From assembly GCF_000238075.1 (NCBI RefSeq), contig NZ_JH414504.1, positions 1,034,504-1,098,503 of the forward strand: a stretch of 64,000 nucleotides of DNA, given 5' to 3'. Of this stretch, positions 32,570 to 40,985 are shown one piece after another. The position numbers were made by a program, and so were the translations under genes. Position 1 is the stretch's first letter; each line of letters begins with the position of its first letter. The notes beneath the pieces were generated by a model that saw only the letters and a list, made by a program, of their open reading frames with translations, had not been told where the DNA came from and ran no database searches. Source of the stretch: Oribacterium asaccharolyticum ACB7. GTDB taxonomy: Bacteria; Bacillota; Clostridia; Lachnospirales; Lachnospiraceae.

Positions 32570-33478
32570 TTATCTTCGTTTAATAATCCAGCGCATAATC
32601 CAAGTTAGGGCTATCCAAATGAGTGCACTCACCCCGCAAATCAGCATCCAAGCCTTTCGATCATTCATAAGGGGAAGTGGTACATTCATTCCGAAGAAGC
32701 CGGTAATTACCGCAAGCACACTCAGTAAAATTTCAAAAATCGTTAAGGTGCTCAGGTTGTTATTCAAGTCATTATTCAAAATATTGTTGTAGGAATCCAA
32801 AAGCTGGCGAGCCACGGTAGAGAGAAGCTCCGTCATGGAAACCAGCTGTCTGGCTTCCACCATGGCATCATCAAACTGTGCTATCTCCTCTTCGTTAAAG
32901 CTACGGTATATGGCATGAGCCTGTATATGTTCCAAAAGCAAGCGATTTTGTGTAGCCGCAGAATGTAAGTAAATCATCCCCACCTCCAAATCGGAAAGGG
33001 CATAAAGATTCCGCTTCGTTGTTTTCTTCCGAAGCAAATGATTTATCTCATCCTTTTGCTTATCCAGTCGCTCAATTACGGGGTAATAGGCATTGGAAAT
33101 CATTTCCAAACCTGCAAAAAGCAGGGTGTAAATAGAAAGCTCTTCGTTCGTATCCACATAGGAACACATTTTCTGAATAATATAGTCATTATCCTCGTTA
33201 CTGATGGTCAGCAGACGATTTTTCTGTACAATAAAAGTCATCGGAACCGTTTCATAGTATTCCTTGTCTTTTTTTGACTCCAGAACGCTGTAAATAAAGG
33301 TTACAGTTCCGTCCTCCCGATCATAATCCATGTGAGCATGCTCATTTTCATCCAAAGCATAGTCAATAATTTTCGGATCAATATCATACTCTTCGTAGAT
33401 TTTAAACTTCTCTGTAATTTCTTGAGAATCAATATTAATCCATGTAGCATCGTCACTAAGCTTCTTACTTACCTGCAT
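32570..33478 (-). CDS. corA: CorA family magnesium/cobalt transporter
   Basis: The 302-residue protein has a long N-terminal cytoplasmic domain and two C-terminal helices. The first ends in FFGMNVPLP (the GMN selectivity motif) and the second is MLICGVSALIWIALTWIM before a basic tail KRR. LDKQKDEINHLLRKKTTKRN belongs to the stalk helix. CorA pentamers take up Mg. It is immediately upstream of the ECF sigma gene (4-19 bp depending on the start chosen), so the three genes corA, sigma and anti-sigma may be one transcript. Confidence 0.93.
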   Translation of the reverse strand: MQVSKKLSDDATWINIDSQEITEKFKIYEEYDIDPKIIDYALDENEHAHMDYDREDGTVTFIYSVLESKKDKEYYETVPMTFIVQKNRLLTISNEDNDYIIQKMCSYVDTNEELSIYTLLFAGLEMISNAYYPVIERLDKQKDEINHLLRKKTTKRNLYALSDLEVGMIYLHSAATQNRLLLEHIQAHAIYRSFNEEEIAQFDDAMVEARQLVSMTELLSTVARQLLDSYNNILNNDLNNNLSTLTIFEILLSVLAVITGFFGMNVPLPLMNDRKAWMLICGVSALIWIALTWIMRWIIKRR

Positions 33479-33551
33479 TTTTCCCTACTTCTATTTTCCT
33501 AAATTTCCTTTTGCTTTGCCGCTGATAGGGCAAAGGCGCGATACCTCCTTA

Positions 33552-34358
33552 TTATACGCCAAATTCCACTTCTTCTGTACTTAAAATTTCCGCATGTCCT
33601 TCAAGATCTTCATAGACGGTAACAATACTTAATTTCGTTTCTGAAGATGCTGTACTTGCCTTTTCAAAACATAAAACTGCATAGTTTGTTCCAGAAACCA
33701 CCTGAGAGCCAAGGTAGGCAATCGGCTCATAGCTTACACCGGTAATGCCTCCCAAAGCCTTTTTAAAAGCCACATTTACCTCTTCATTATCTTTAAGCTC
33801 CGTCTTTCCTGTATTTAGAGTAAAGCCTCCGGTCATTCCTTCTTCGCTTCCTGAGAAAATGTCTTTTTTGCCAAGAACCTCTGCATTGCCGCTAAGATCC
33901 TCATAAACGTACAGTAGAAGATAAACAGGACTTGCATCAGGTACAACAACCTCCCCCTTGCAAAGATAGGCATAATTCGTTCCTGAAACTGCCTGAGAAC
34001 CCAAAACGGAAAGCACTTCATAACGATATCCCGTCATTCCCTCCGTTGCTTTCCGAAAGGCCTTCATTGCTTCCTGATTATCCTTTGGAGAAAAATGTCC
34101 TTCATGCATACTCCAGCCTCCTGTAATAGACTGCTCTTCCATAGCCACTGTAGTCCCTTCCGTATTTTCCTTTGCTGCCGCAGTACCGTCCTTTTCCGAA
34201 TCAATCTCTGTGGCCTTACCATCTACTATAGATTCTGCTGTAGTAGAAGACTTTGTACTAGCCTTCCCTCCATTGCAAGCCACTAAAGCCATAGACAGCC
34301 CTAAGACCACTGCTAAAAGCTTCTTGTTTATCATGCTCTTCCTCATTTTCTTCATCAT
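33552..34358 (-). CDS. Lipoprotein with two cystatin-like repeats
   Basis: The 268-residue protein has a lipoprotein signal (KKLLAVVLGLSMALVACNGG, lipobox VAC) and a Ser/Thr/Glu linker. Two repeats of about 85 residues follow, each with GG, FKKA or FRKATEGMTG, then YEVLSVLGSQAVSGTNYAYL or YEPIAYLGSQVVSGTNYAVL, and VYEDLSGNAEVL or VYEDLEGHAEIL. The QxVxGTNY motif is the cystatin hallmark that binds papain-like proteases. Exposed on the outer membrane face of the cell, it could inhibit cysteine proteases, or the fold may serve another binding role. ATG choice: 34358 with GGAGAG upstream. It is divergent from tag. Confidence 0.8.
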   Translation of the reverse strand: MMKKMRKSMINKKLLAVVLGLSMALVACNGGKASTKSSTTAESIVDGKATEIDSEKDGTAAAKENTEGTTVAMEEQSITGGWSMHEGHFSPKDNQEAMKAFRKATEGMTGYRYEVLSVLGSQAVSGTNYAYLCKGEVVVPDASPVYLLLYVYEDLSGNAEVLGKKDIFSGSEEGMTGGFTLNTGKTELKDNEEVNVAFKKALGGITGVSYEPIAYLGSQVVSGTNYAVLCFEKASTASSETKLSIVTVYEDLEGHAEILSTEEVEFGV

Positions 34359-34544
34359 AATCTCTCTCCTTATCCTTTCTTCCGGCGAATTCCTTGTTTT
34401 CTGTTCTTCTTGGAATATTCCTTTTATTCCTCTTCTTTACTCCCTTTTCTTTTTCGCTTCTTTTTCTTTCGCCTTCCTCTGTTAAGACGGAGAAAAGAAA
34501 GGAATGGTCACAGAGATAAAAATTTTTTTCTGCTAAACAATTTC

Positions 34545-34553
34545 TGCTATAAT
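34545..34553 (+). promoter_or_regulatory. Extended -10 promoter for tag
   Basis: TG-C-TATAAT lies 18 bp before the tag ATG; the -35 region is a T run. The mRNA leader would be short, holding mainly AAAGGAGGT. Confidence 0.55.
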
Positions 34554-34571
34554 ACTAAAAAAGGAGGTGCT

Positions 34572-35168
34572 ATGGCTTGTCAATGGAAAAACAGCAGTGC
34601 GGAAATGATATCCTATCACGATAAAGAATGGGGCGTGCCCACCCATGAGGATCAAAAGCTCTTTGAATACTTACTTTTGGAATCCATGCAGGCAGGACTT
34701 AGCTGGGCCCTAATTCTTCGAAAAAGAGAAACTTTTCGAAGTTCTTTTGCCGGCTTCTCCCCGGAAAAAGTCGCAGCATTTACGGAAGAAGATATCACAA
34801 GAATCATGCATACGGAAAATATGATTAAGTCGGAGCGGAAAATCAGAGCTATGATTCAAAACGCCAAAGCATTTTTAGCCCTGCAAAAAGAAGAAGGAAG
34901 TTTTGATGCTTATCTTTGGAAGTTTTCCGGTGGAAAGAGCCTTTGCTACCGGGGACATGAAAAGGGGGAAATGCCGGCTAAAAATATGCTCTCCGAAGAA
35001 ATCAGTAAGGATTTAAAAAAACGGGGCTTTCAGTATACCGGCCCCGTCATCGTCTATTCTTTTTTACAAGCCTGTGGCATAATTAACGACCACGAAGAAG
35101 ACTGTCCCTGTTATCAGGCACTCCGTAAGGCTTATCCTTATCAGGAGGTGGAAGAAAGGATTTCTTGA
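34572..35168 (+). CDS. tag: DNA-3-methyladenine glycosylase I
   Basis: The ATG at 34572 follows AAGGAGGTG, giving 198 residues, the Tag length. Signatures: CQWKNSSAEMISYHDKEWG (zinc Cys and His), EYLLLESMQAGLSWALILRK (catalytic region), and the C-terminal CGIINDHEEDCPC with the second zinc His/Cys pair. Tag excises 3-methyladenine from alkylated DNA. An MGMT-like fusion lies elsewhere in the window (57092-57724) but there is no operon link. Confidence 0.95.
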   Translation: MACQWKNSSAEMISYHDKEWGVPTHEDQKLFEYLLLESMQAGLSWALILRKRETFRSSFAGFSPEKVAAFTEEDITRIMHTENMIKSERKIRAMIQNAKAFLALQKEEGSFDAYLWKFSGGKSLCYRGHEKGEMPAKNMLSEEISKDLKKRGFQYTGPVIVYSFLQACGIINDHEEDCPCYQALRKAYPYQEVEERIS

Positions 35169-35181
35169 TTTCTAAAACTTT

Positions 35182-35562
35182 CTAATACAGTAAGGCAATT
35201 GCCTCTTTGATGCAATCTTCACAGCTGCAAAGAGGCTTTTCTTTACCTATGCCTCTTAAGTCTTTGCAGATACTGGCTCCGCAACACTTCTCAAAGTCCT
35301 GAAAAAGATGGGCAGCTTCCACTTGTACCATTGGATTTCCCTTATTTTTCATCGCCAAAACTAGATTTGCCCCTATTAAGGCACCGCAAGTCCCCTCTAA
35401 GGTTCCTAAGCCCTCAATGAGTCCCGCAGAGAGAGAAAGCAGAAGCTCCTCGGGCAGATTTAATTCCTCTTGATAGGCAAGAAGCACCAGCTGTCCGCAA
35501 TTCTTTCCAGACGCTAAGCCTTCCATAGCTAGTGATTGTTTTTCTTCTAATGATTGTTTCAT
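35182..35562 (-). CDS. C_GCAxxG_C_C family putative redox protein
   Basis: The 126-residue protein has the spaced cysteines of the family: NCGQLVLLAYQE, GTCGALIGANLVL, then FEKCCGASICKDLRG and CSCEDCIKEA. Family members are thought to be redox-active or metal-binding and often sit near metabolic genes; no precise role is known. It converges with tag (13 bp between stops). Confidence 0.85.
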   Translation of the reverse strand: MKQSLEEKQSLAMEGLASGKNCGQLVLLAYQEELNLPEELLLSLSAGLIEGLGTLEGTCGALIGANLVLAMKNKGNPMVQVEAAHLFQDFEKCCGASICKDLRGIGKEKPLCSCEDCIKEAIALLY

Positions 35563-35649
35563 GATTTCTCCTATACATTTAAACGACTATTGATAGGAAA
35601 TTTCTTTTTCCTTTAAAGCTAATTGATTTTTATGCAAAGCAATATTCTA

Positions 35650-35952
35650 TTACCTGATTCCCTCATAATGCGTCCACATCCGGGCAACCTGTACAATGCC
35701 TTCATAAGATACATTATTTTCCATGAGTTGTTCTGCGTATACTGTATAGACTAACCTATGCTGAATATTAATTCTTCTGGAATAAAATCCGCTTAAATTC
35801 CCCAGCAAACTCTCGTAAGCTGGGGGATTTTTAAATGGATCTTCTGCAATGATATCAAGTAAAAATTTTGTCTTTTTCTCCAGGCCTGCACCCTTAAGGA
35901 GCTTTTTGTCTTTATCTGCATTTTTACTGAACTTTATCAAATACATTACCAC
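35650..35952 (-). CDS. yoeB: YoeB/Txe-type mRNA interferase toxin
   Basis: The 100-residue protein has the RelE fold of YoeB: KFSKNADKDKKLLKGAGL, ITAEDPF-like IIAEDPFKNPPAYESL, GFYSRRINIQHRLVYTVY (catalytic Arg/His) and ARMWTHYEG near the C-terminus. YoeB cleaves mRNA at the ribosomal A site. It overlaps the antitoxin by 7 bp. Two close starts (MVM) exist. The pair has a strong promoter with an operator-like inverted repeat. Confidence 0.9.
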   Translation of the reverse strand: MVMYLIKFSKNADKDKKLLKGAGLEKKTKFLLDIIAEDPFKNPPAYESLLGNLSGFYSRRINIQHRLVYTVYAEQLMENNVSYEGIVQVARMWTHYEGIR

Positions 35953-36200
35953 TCCTCATTAGGATCGTAACTTGTACATTCTGATAAATCTTCTTCCTTT
36001 GACGCCAAAATACTTTGGCTCAAACCCGGAATACTATTCAAGTACAACGTTTCTTGAATAGCCTTCCAATCCTCCTCTCCAATCAATACCGCATTTTTAC
36101 CTCTATTGTTGGTAATTGTGATTGGCTGAGAAGATTCATTTACCTCTGAAACCGTCTGATATAGGTTTGCTCTTGCCTTAGTAATGCTAATTGAAGCCAT
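35946..36200 (-). CDS. yefM: YefM/Phd-type antitoxin
   Basis: The 84-residue protein begins MASISITKARANLYQTVSEV and contains QPITITNNRGKNAVLIGEED and WKAIQETLYLNSIPG, the Phd/YefM DNA-binding core. The acidic C-terminus (EEDLSECTSYDP) neutralises YoeB. It binds the promoter as a complex with the toxin. Confidence 0.9.
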   Translation of the reverse strand: MASISITKARANLYQTVSEVNESSQPITITNNRGKNAVLIGEEDWKAIQETLYLNSIPGLSQSILASKEEDLSECTSYDPNEEW

Positions 36201-36265
36201 TGCTTATCTCCTTGTATTCGTATCTTCTTTCCATACTGCATTTTTCATAAGTTTTTCTATGTCCC

Positions 36266-36294
36266 ATTATACCGTACTTTATCACGTACGTCAA
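36266..36294 (-). promoter_or_regulatory. yefM-yoeB promoter with operator in the spacer
   Basis: On the minus strand TTGACG (36294-36289), a 17-bp spacer and TATAAT (36271-36266). The spacer holds CGTAC-GTGATAAA-GTACG, an inverted repeat well placed for autorepression. Confidence 0.75.
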
Positions 36295-36299
36295 AATGC

Positions 36300-36331
36300 G
36301 TTTTATGGTTGGCACGTTTTATGGTTGGCAC
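36300..36331 (+). repeat. 16-bp tandem duplication upstream of yefM
   Basis: GTTTTATGGTTGGCAC occurs twice without a gap, between the ATPase stop and the yefM promoter. Confidence 0.8.
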
Positions 36332-36348
36332 GTTTTGCGGTAAACCAA

Positions 36349-37854
36349 TCAATTCTCATCCTCTACCTCTATAAGCTCATGCGCTTTTCCCTTGCCCTCA
36401 CGCAATTCCTTTATAGATTTTTTCAGTGAACGCATATTGCTTTCTGAATAGAAGGAGTCAATACTTTGTCGTCCTATCTCATAAATTTGCTCTAAAGTGA
36501 TTCGCTCCAGATTTTTCTCAGCGGGAAAGTCTTCAAATCCGGAAAGACTGACCAACCAATAGCTTTTATTCTTCGCAGGAAATGGCTTTGCCTTTTCCAA
36601 TAATTCTTGGTAAACCACCGCATCTATTTTTTGATTTCTCCACTTTACCTCGGCAAATAAATAGCGGTCCTTTCCATCAAAAGCAAGTAAATCAATTTCG
36701 GATTCCTTCTTTCTGATTTTGTCCGTTCCCCACCAGTTTCCATAGTCTTCCGGTAGGAAGTCCAACTCTCCTTTTCGCAGTCTTTGTTCAAAATATTCTA
36801 TAACAATCTGCTCAAATACAGTCCCCATATATTCATTGAGTTTTGGCTCAACCTGTTTTTCGTATACAAGTTCTCCCAAATCCATATTGAGCAAGTTCAA
36901 ATTTTTCTGTACGAAAATGTACCAAAAACGAAACATCGTATCCTTGATCCGATAAATAGGGCGCTTACTTTTACGGTCTAAAACCGGTGTTTTCTTCTCA
37001 ATGATTCCAAGCTCCAATAAAGAATTCAGATAATGACTTAGTCCCCCGCTTTGCATATTCAATTTCGTTGCAATTTCATTTAGTTTGCTTGCCCCTGCCG
37101 AAATCACAAAAAGAATATCATTGTAAAGCTTGGGTTGTCTCAACTCTTGCTTTAAGAGATTATCGGGCTCTTCGAATAATCTTCCGCTGGGTTTCAGGAA
37201 ATTACGAATAATATTGCTTTTTAAATCTACATTTTCATCAAAGAAGCTTAAGTATTCCGCAATTCCCCCGGTGATTCCATAGACAATGGCCTTATCTCTA
37301 TAGCTATAGGAAGGGACAAACTCGGCCGCTTCCAAATATCCAAAGGGCTGAACCTTTAACTGGCTTGTCCGTCGTCCGTAAAGCGGACTTTTGTAGCCCA
37401 GTACCTGATTTTCCATAAAACTCATGGAAGAGCCGCACAAAATCAAGAAGAGCTTGCTCTTCTCCCTATACTCATCAATTAGTTTTTGTAGCAGGGAGGA
37501 AATATGCTCCGCACTTTGGGCTAAATAGGGATACTCATCGATGACAAAAACGATTCTGTGCTCTTCCGCGTAGGCAAACAAATAACGGAGAGCTGCCTCA
37601 AAATCCTGAAAATCCGGAAGGCCCTTTAGATTCCCGCAAGCTTCATAGATCGCTTGTGACAAAAGGCTCAGGTTGATCAGCGCATTGGATTCCAATGCCA
37701 CAAAATAATAGCCTTTTTTTCTTTTTAAAAATTCTTTAATCAGGTAGGTTTTCCCTACTCGTCTTCTGCCGTAAAAAACCGATAAAGCGAAATTCCCTTT
37801 CCCGTATTCCTCTTCTAATTCTCTTAGTTCGAATGCTCTTCCTATAAAGCGCAT
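36349..37854 (-). CDS. ATPase_2 / DUF234 family AAA ATPase
   Basis: The ATG at 37854 follows CAGGAGG and gives 501 residues (MRFIGRAFELRELEEEYGKG). The N-terminal ATPase has Walker A FYGRRRVGKTYLIKEF and Walker B RIVFVIDEYPYL, with a LILCGSS sensor segment. A winged-helix segment (KLNEIATKLNMQSGGLSHYL) follows, and the C-terminal DUF234-type, nuclease-like region has ESEIDLLAFDGKDRYLFAEV and KWRNQKIDAV, resembling the D-ExK pattern. Such proteins are common in archaea and anaerobes, with no settled function; defence or DNA processing has been suggested. It borders the repeat-flanked cassette. Confidence 0.85.
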   Translation of the reverse strand: MRFIGRAFELRELEEEYGKGNFALSVFYGRRRVGKTYLIKEFLKRKKGYYFVALESNALINLSLLSQAIYEACGNLKGLPDFQDFEAALRYLFAYAEEHRIVFVIDEYPYLAQSAEHISSLLQKLIDEYREKSKLFLILCGSSMSFMENQVLGYKSPLYGRRTSQLKVQPFGYLEAAEFVPSYSYRDKAIVYGITGGIAEYLSFFDENVDLKSNIIRNFLKPSGRLFEEPDNLLKQELRQPKLYNDILFVISAGASKLNEIATKLNMQSGGLSHYLNSLLELGIIEKKTPVLDRKSKRPIYRIKDTMFRFWYIFVQKNLNLLNMDLGELVYEKQVEPKLNEYMGTVFEQIVIEYFEQRLRKGELDFLPEDYGNWWGTDKIRKKESEIDLLAFDGKDRYLFAEVKWRNQKIDAVVYQELLEKAKPFPAKNKSYWLVSLSGFEDFPAEKNLERITLEQIYEIGRQSIDSFYSESNMRSLKKSIKELREGKGKAHELIEVEDEN

Positions 37855-37916
37855 AAAATCACCTCCTGAAAAAGAGATATCGCGTATACTCATAATAATC
37901 TCCAGGAACATTATAG

Positions 37917-38073
37917 AATGCAATAGCGTAATATGCAATAACATACTTTTGCATATTACGCTATTGCATTTTTACTTAGCAGGATACCTCCGCCTTGTTT
38001 TATTTTACAAGAAATACTCTGTCTCGCCAGTCACTACTTCTTCTCCAAAATCTCTATTGGGTTCTCCTCATTG
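37917..38073. repeat. Direct repeat A, left flank of the LanFEG-RK cassette
   Basis: It matches repeat B (42403-42560) over about 157 bp with roughly 15 substitutions and one indel. It begins with a 22-bp perfect inverted repeat (37917-37938 and 37949-37970) around TAACATACTT. It ends with minus-strand codons ENPIEILEKK plus TAG, i.e. the 3' end of an erythromycin-esterase-like gene whose remainder is absent here. Confidence 0.85.
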
Positions 38074-38080
38074 TTATAAT
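38072..38080 (+). promoter_or_regulatory. Extended -10 promoter at the left junction of the cassette
   Basis: TG-T-TATAAT begins exactly where repeat A ends, 55 bp before the first cassette gene. Downstream GTTAT/ATAAC arms (about 38084-38105) could be an operator. Confidence 0.45.
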
Positions 38081-38134
38081 CCAGTTATTTTTATTTTTTA
38101 TAACGATATCATCAAAAGGATGGAGGTTAATCAT

Positions 38135-38839
38135 ATGAGTATCCTATTAGAAACAAAAGGACTGACAAAAAAATATAAAAATGGGATTGCGCTAAATCAT
38201 GTTTCAATTCAAGTGGAAAAAGGTACAGTTTATGGTCTGTTGGGTCCTAACGGTGCCGGAAAATCCACATTATTAAAAATAATTACAAGATCAATTCCAA
38301 AAAGCTCAGGTGAAGTGATATTTGAAAATCATCCATTAAACGCAAATGATGTAAAGAATATTGGAGCGATTATTGAGCATCCGGCTATTTATCCTAATTT
38401 AACAGCTTATGAGAATTTAGAGGTTATTACCACTTTACTAAATATTGATAGGAAGAAAATGGATGAAGTACTTATGATGGTTTCATTGACGAATACCGGC
38501 AAAAAGTTAGCAAAAGAGTTCTCTTTAGGTATGAAGCAGAGACTCGGCATTGCAATGGCACTAATTAACAGTCCGGCATTACTTATTCTTGATGAACCGA
38601 CAAATGGGCTAGATCCTTTGGGAATACAAGAATTAAGAGAACTGATAAAAATGCTTTCAGGTCAAGGGATTACAATAATCTTGTCAAGTCATATTTTGAG
38701 TGAAGTGGGACAGATTGCGGATAGAATTGGTATTATTAATAAGGGACTTTTACGCTATGAAGGACAAAATACCAATCCGTCTAAGCTGGAAAATTTATTT
38801 ATGGAAATTGTTAGGAAAGATGTGATGAATAATGATTAA
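38135..38839 (+). CDS. LanF/BcrA-type ABC transporter ATP-binding protein
   Basis: The ATG at 38135 follows TGGAGG. The 234-residue ATPase has Walker A LLGPNGAGKSTLLKI, signature FSLGMKQRLGIAMALI (SLGMKQ in place of LSGGQ, typical of the BcrA/LanF group), Walker B LLILDEPTNGLDPLG and SSHILSEVGQIADRI. It should power export or removal of lantibiotics or other peptide antibiotics, as in NisFEG or C. difficile CprABC. It overlaps the next gene by 8 bp. The whole run 38.1-42.3 kb is visibly more AT-rich than the flanking genes and lies between direct repeats. Confidence 0.9.
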   Translation: MSILLETKGLTKKYKNGIALNHVSIQVEKGTVYGLLGPNGAGKSTLLKIITRSIPKSSGEVIFENHPLNANDVKNIGAIIEHPAIYPNLTAYENLEVITTLLNIDRKKMDEVLMMVSLTNTGKKLAKEFSLGMKQRLGIAMALINSPALLILDEPTNGLDPLGIQELRELIKMLSGQGITIILSSHILSEVGQIADRIGIINKGLLRYEGQNTNPSKLENLFMEIVRKDVMNND

Positions 38840-39587
38840 GATGCTTAAAGTAGAATGGATTAAAGAAAAGAGAGCTGCTAATTCAACACTAAAATATATA
38901 GTCCCCGTTATTTTTCTGCTATTTAATCTTTTTATGGTTAATCTCATGGGACAAAGCCCTGAAGGAAGAAGTTATTTAATGGCTACAGCATTTAACTGGT
39001 ATCCTGTTCTGATTTTACCTATTGTATTAAGCCTACTGGTCGTTAATATTGTCAGTAAAGAGAAAGAAGAGCATCTTACTTTTCAACGAAGACTGAATCT
39101 AAGTGTGGAAAAGATTTTAATCGCCAAGAATGAAATGGTTATTCTTGAATTATTTGTAATTTTGATATTGTCATCGATTGGAATTTATTTAGTAGGAAGA
39201 TTCTTCTTACAAGAGGAAATTAGTCTGAAAATCATGTTCTTAGCCACTTGTTGTTTGTTTATTGGAAGTTTGCCTATAATTGCTTTATCTTTTTTTATTT
39301 ATAATTTATTTAACAAAAAGTATTTAGTGATTTTAATTAATTTCGTATTTACCTTTCCATCGGCAATGATTGCTGTAACATCCTATTGGAAATTTTTCCC
39401 TTGGGATTACAATTTGCGGATACTATGTCCGATTATTGAGGTTCATCCCAATGGAACTTTTTTAGAAAAATCATCGCCGTTAACATCTATGAACGCCGTG
39501 TTTGTCGGATTAGCGTTAAGCGTCATGGTGTATATCCTAATAACAGTTCTAAATATAGGAATGGAAAGAGGAAAAAGTCATGTTTAA
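38832..39587 (+). CDS. LanE-type ABC transporter permease
   Basis: The 251-residue membrane protein has about six helices and begins MIKMLKVEWIKEKRAANSTL, the amphipathic start usual in lantibiotic-immunity permeases. No enzymatic motif. It overlaps genes on both sides by 8 bp, so the three transporter subunits are translationally coupled. Family assignment to LanE rests on size, position and topology. Confidence 0.85.
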   Translation: MIKMLKVEWIKEKRAANSTLKYIVPVIFLLFNLFMVNLMGQSPEGRSYLMATAFNWYPVLILPIVLSLLVVNIVSKEKEEHLTFQRRLNLSVEKILIAKNEMVILELFVILILSSIGIYLVGRFFLQEEISLKIMFLATCCLFIGSLPIIALSFFIYNLFNKKYLVILINFVFTFPSAMIAVTSYWKFFPWDYNLRILCPIIEVHPNGTFLEKSSPLTSMNAVFVGLALSVMVYILITVLNIGMERGKSHV

Positions 39588-40311
39588 TATTTTAAAGTCT
39601 TATTGGATAAGAACTAAAAGAACGCCGTCCAGAATGGTAATTATTTTGTGCCCTTTACTATTTACCGGTCTTTTTATTGTATATCTTCTAAGTTCCACAA
39701 GCTTAAAAGGAGTAGAGCTTGCCTACTTTTTTGGAGCTTATACGACCTTGGCAGGCTTTTCTATCAGTTTTTTTATTCCCATGTTATATGAAAGCGATAA
39801 AAAAGCCGGGATCTATGCCAATGATTTGAGAATAGGCATTTGTCGAAAAAAATTGTTTTTTGCCAAATATTTATTTATCTTTATATTACTAATTACTATT
39901 GAAGGGATAGTACTATTACCCTTTTTATTGTTTTTATATTTTCATGGAATCAAGATTCAAATATCCGATTTGGAAGTTTATACGATGATCGGGTCTGTAG
40001 GCTTGATTAGTATGGTGCCGTTTTATCAATTTTTAAGTTTAAAATTTGATTATACCGGTTCTATTTTGCCAGGTACTATTTTTACTTTGGCTGCCGTTCT
40101 TCTAGGCACAACAGATTTAGGAAGTGGCATATGGTATTACTTCCCATTTGTTTATCCAATACGACTTCTATATGGTTATGTTTGTCGCTCTTTCAATTTA
40201 AACACTATTGTTTTTTATCTTTTTCTATCTTTTTTTATTTCATTTGTAAGTGTGGGTATATGTTCATTTTGGTATAATCAATGGGATGGAATCAGTAAAA
40301 TGGAGGAATAA
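39580..40311 (+). CDS. LanG-type ABC transporter permease
   Basis: The 243-residue protein has about six helices (e.g. LACYFFGAY-like region at about 50, LFIFILLITIEGIVLLPFLL, FYLFLSFFISFVSVGI). It starts MFNILKSYWIRTKRTPSRM, the same pattern as the preceding permease, so the two form the heterodimeric pore of a LanFEG exporter. It is followed after 5 bp by the response regulator. Confidence 0.85.
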   Translation: MFNILKSYWIRTKRTPSRMVIILCPLLFTGLFIVYLLSSTSLKGVELAYFFGAYTTLAGFSISFFIPMLYESDKKAGIYANDLRIGICRKKLFFAKYLFIFILLITIEGIVLLPFLLFLYFHGIKIQISDLEVYTMIGSVGLISMVPFYQFLSLKFDYTGSILPGTIFTLAAVLLGTTDLGSGIWYYFPFVYPIRLLYGYVCRSFNLNTIVFYLFLSFFISFVSVGICSFWYNQWDGISKMEE

Positions 40312-40316
40312 AAGGC

Positions 40317-40985
40317 ATGAACCTTCTCATAATAGATGATGATAAAGATTTGCTGAAATTATTACAGTTGACCTTTGAGAAAGAATATAATGTCGTTATT
40401 TGCGATTCGGCACTCAAAGTTGAGCCGAGTGATTTATGTAAATATGACTTAATCATTTTAGATATCATGATGAAAGAAATGTCCGGTTTTGATTTTTTAA
40501 TCAAATACAGAAATATCTTAGATATTCCTATTATTTTACTTACCGCTAAAGACTTCGAAAAAGATAAAGTCGAAGGGTTTGCATTGGGCGCAGATGATTA
40601 TGTAACAAAACCATTTTCTATTGCTGAAATTAGAGCAAGGGTGGCTGCACATATCAGAAGAGAAAATAGAGAAAAGCATTCAAAACTTATAGATTATCCG
40701 ATATCTTGCGATCTGCTTTCAAAAAAATTCTATTTTGATGATGAAGAAATCAGTTTCACAAATAGCGAATATGAAATCTGCGAGTTTTTATTAAAAAATA
40801 AAAACCAAGTTTTTTCTAAAGAAAAAATTTATACGGCAATTTATGGTTATGATAAGGAGGGTGATAGTTCTACAACGATTACCGAACGAATCAAATTAAT
40901 AAGAAGTAAATTTGAGCCCTATCGCATAAATCCTATAAAAACAGTTTGGGGAGTTGGTTATCAGTGGGAAATAAAAAGAGTTTAA
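40317..40985 (+). CDS. OmpR-family response regulator (NisR/CprR-like)
   Basis: The 222-residue protein has a receiver domain with acidic pair IIDDDKDLL, phospho-acceptor Asp in LIILDIMMKEMSGF, LTAKD and DDYVTKPFS. A winged-helix DNA-binding domain follows (ISFTNSEYEICEFLLKNKNQ, VWGVGYQWE). It should activate the LanFEG genes on signal from the kinase encoded next. Confidence 0.93.
   Translation: MNLLIIDDDKDLLKLLQLTFEKEYNVVICDSALKVEPSDLCKYDLIILDIMMKEMSGFDFLIKYRNILDIPIILLTAKDFEKDKVEGFALGADDYVTKPFSIAEIRARVAAHIRRENREKHSKLIDYPISCDLLSKKFYFDDEEISFTNSEYEICEFLLKNKNQVFSKEKIYTAIYGYDKEGDSSTTITERIKLIRSKFEPYRINPIKTVWGVGYQWEIKRV

Noticed and set aside
37860..37890. Fifth copy of the REP-like palindrome (GAGATATCGC-GTATACTC)
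   Set aside because: Matches only the short arm cores and lacks the central part; could be chance.
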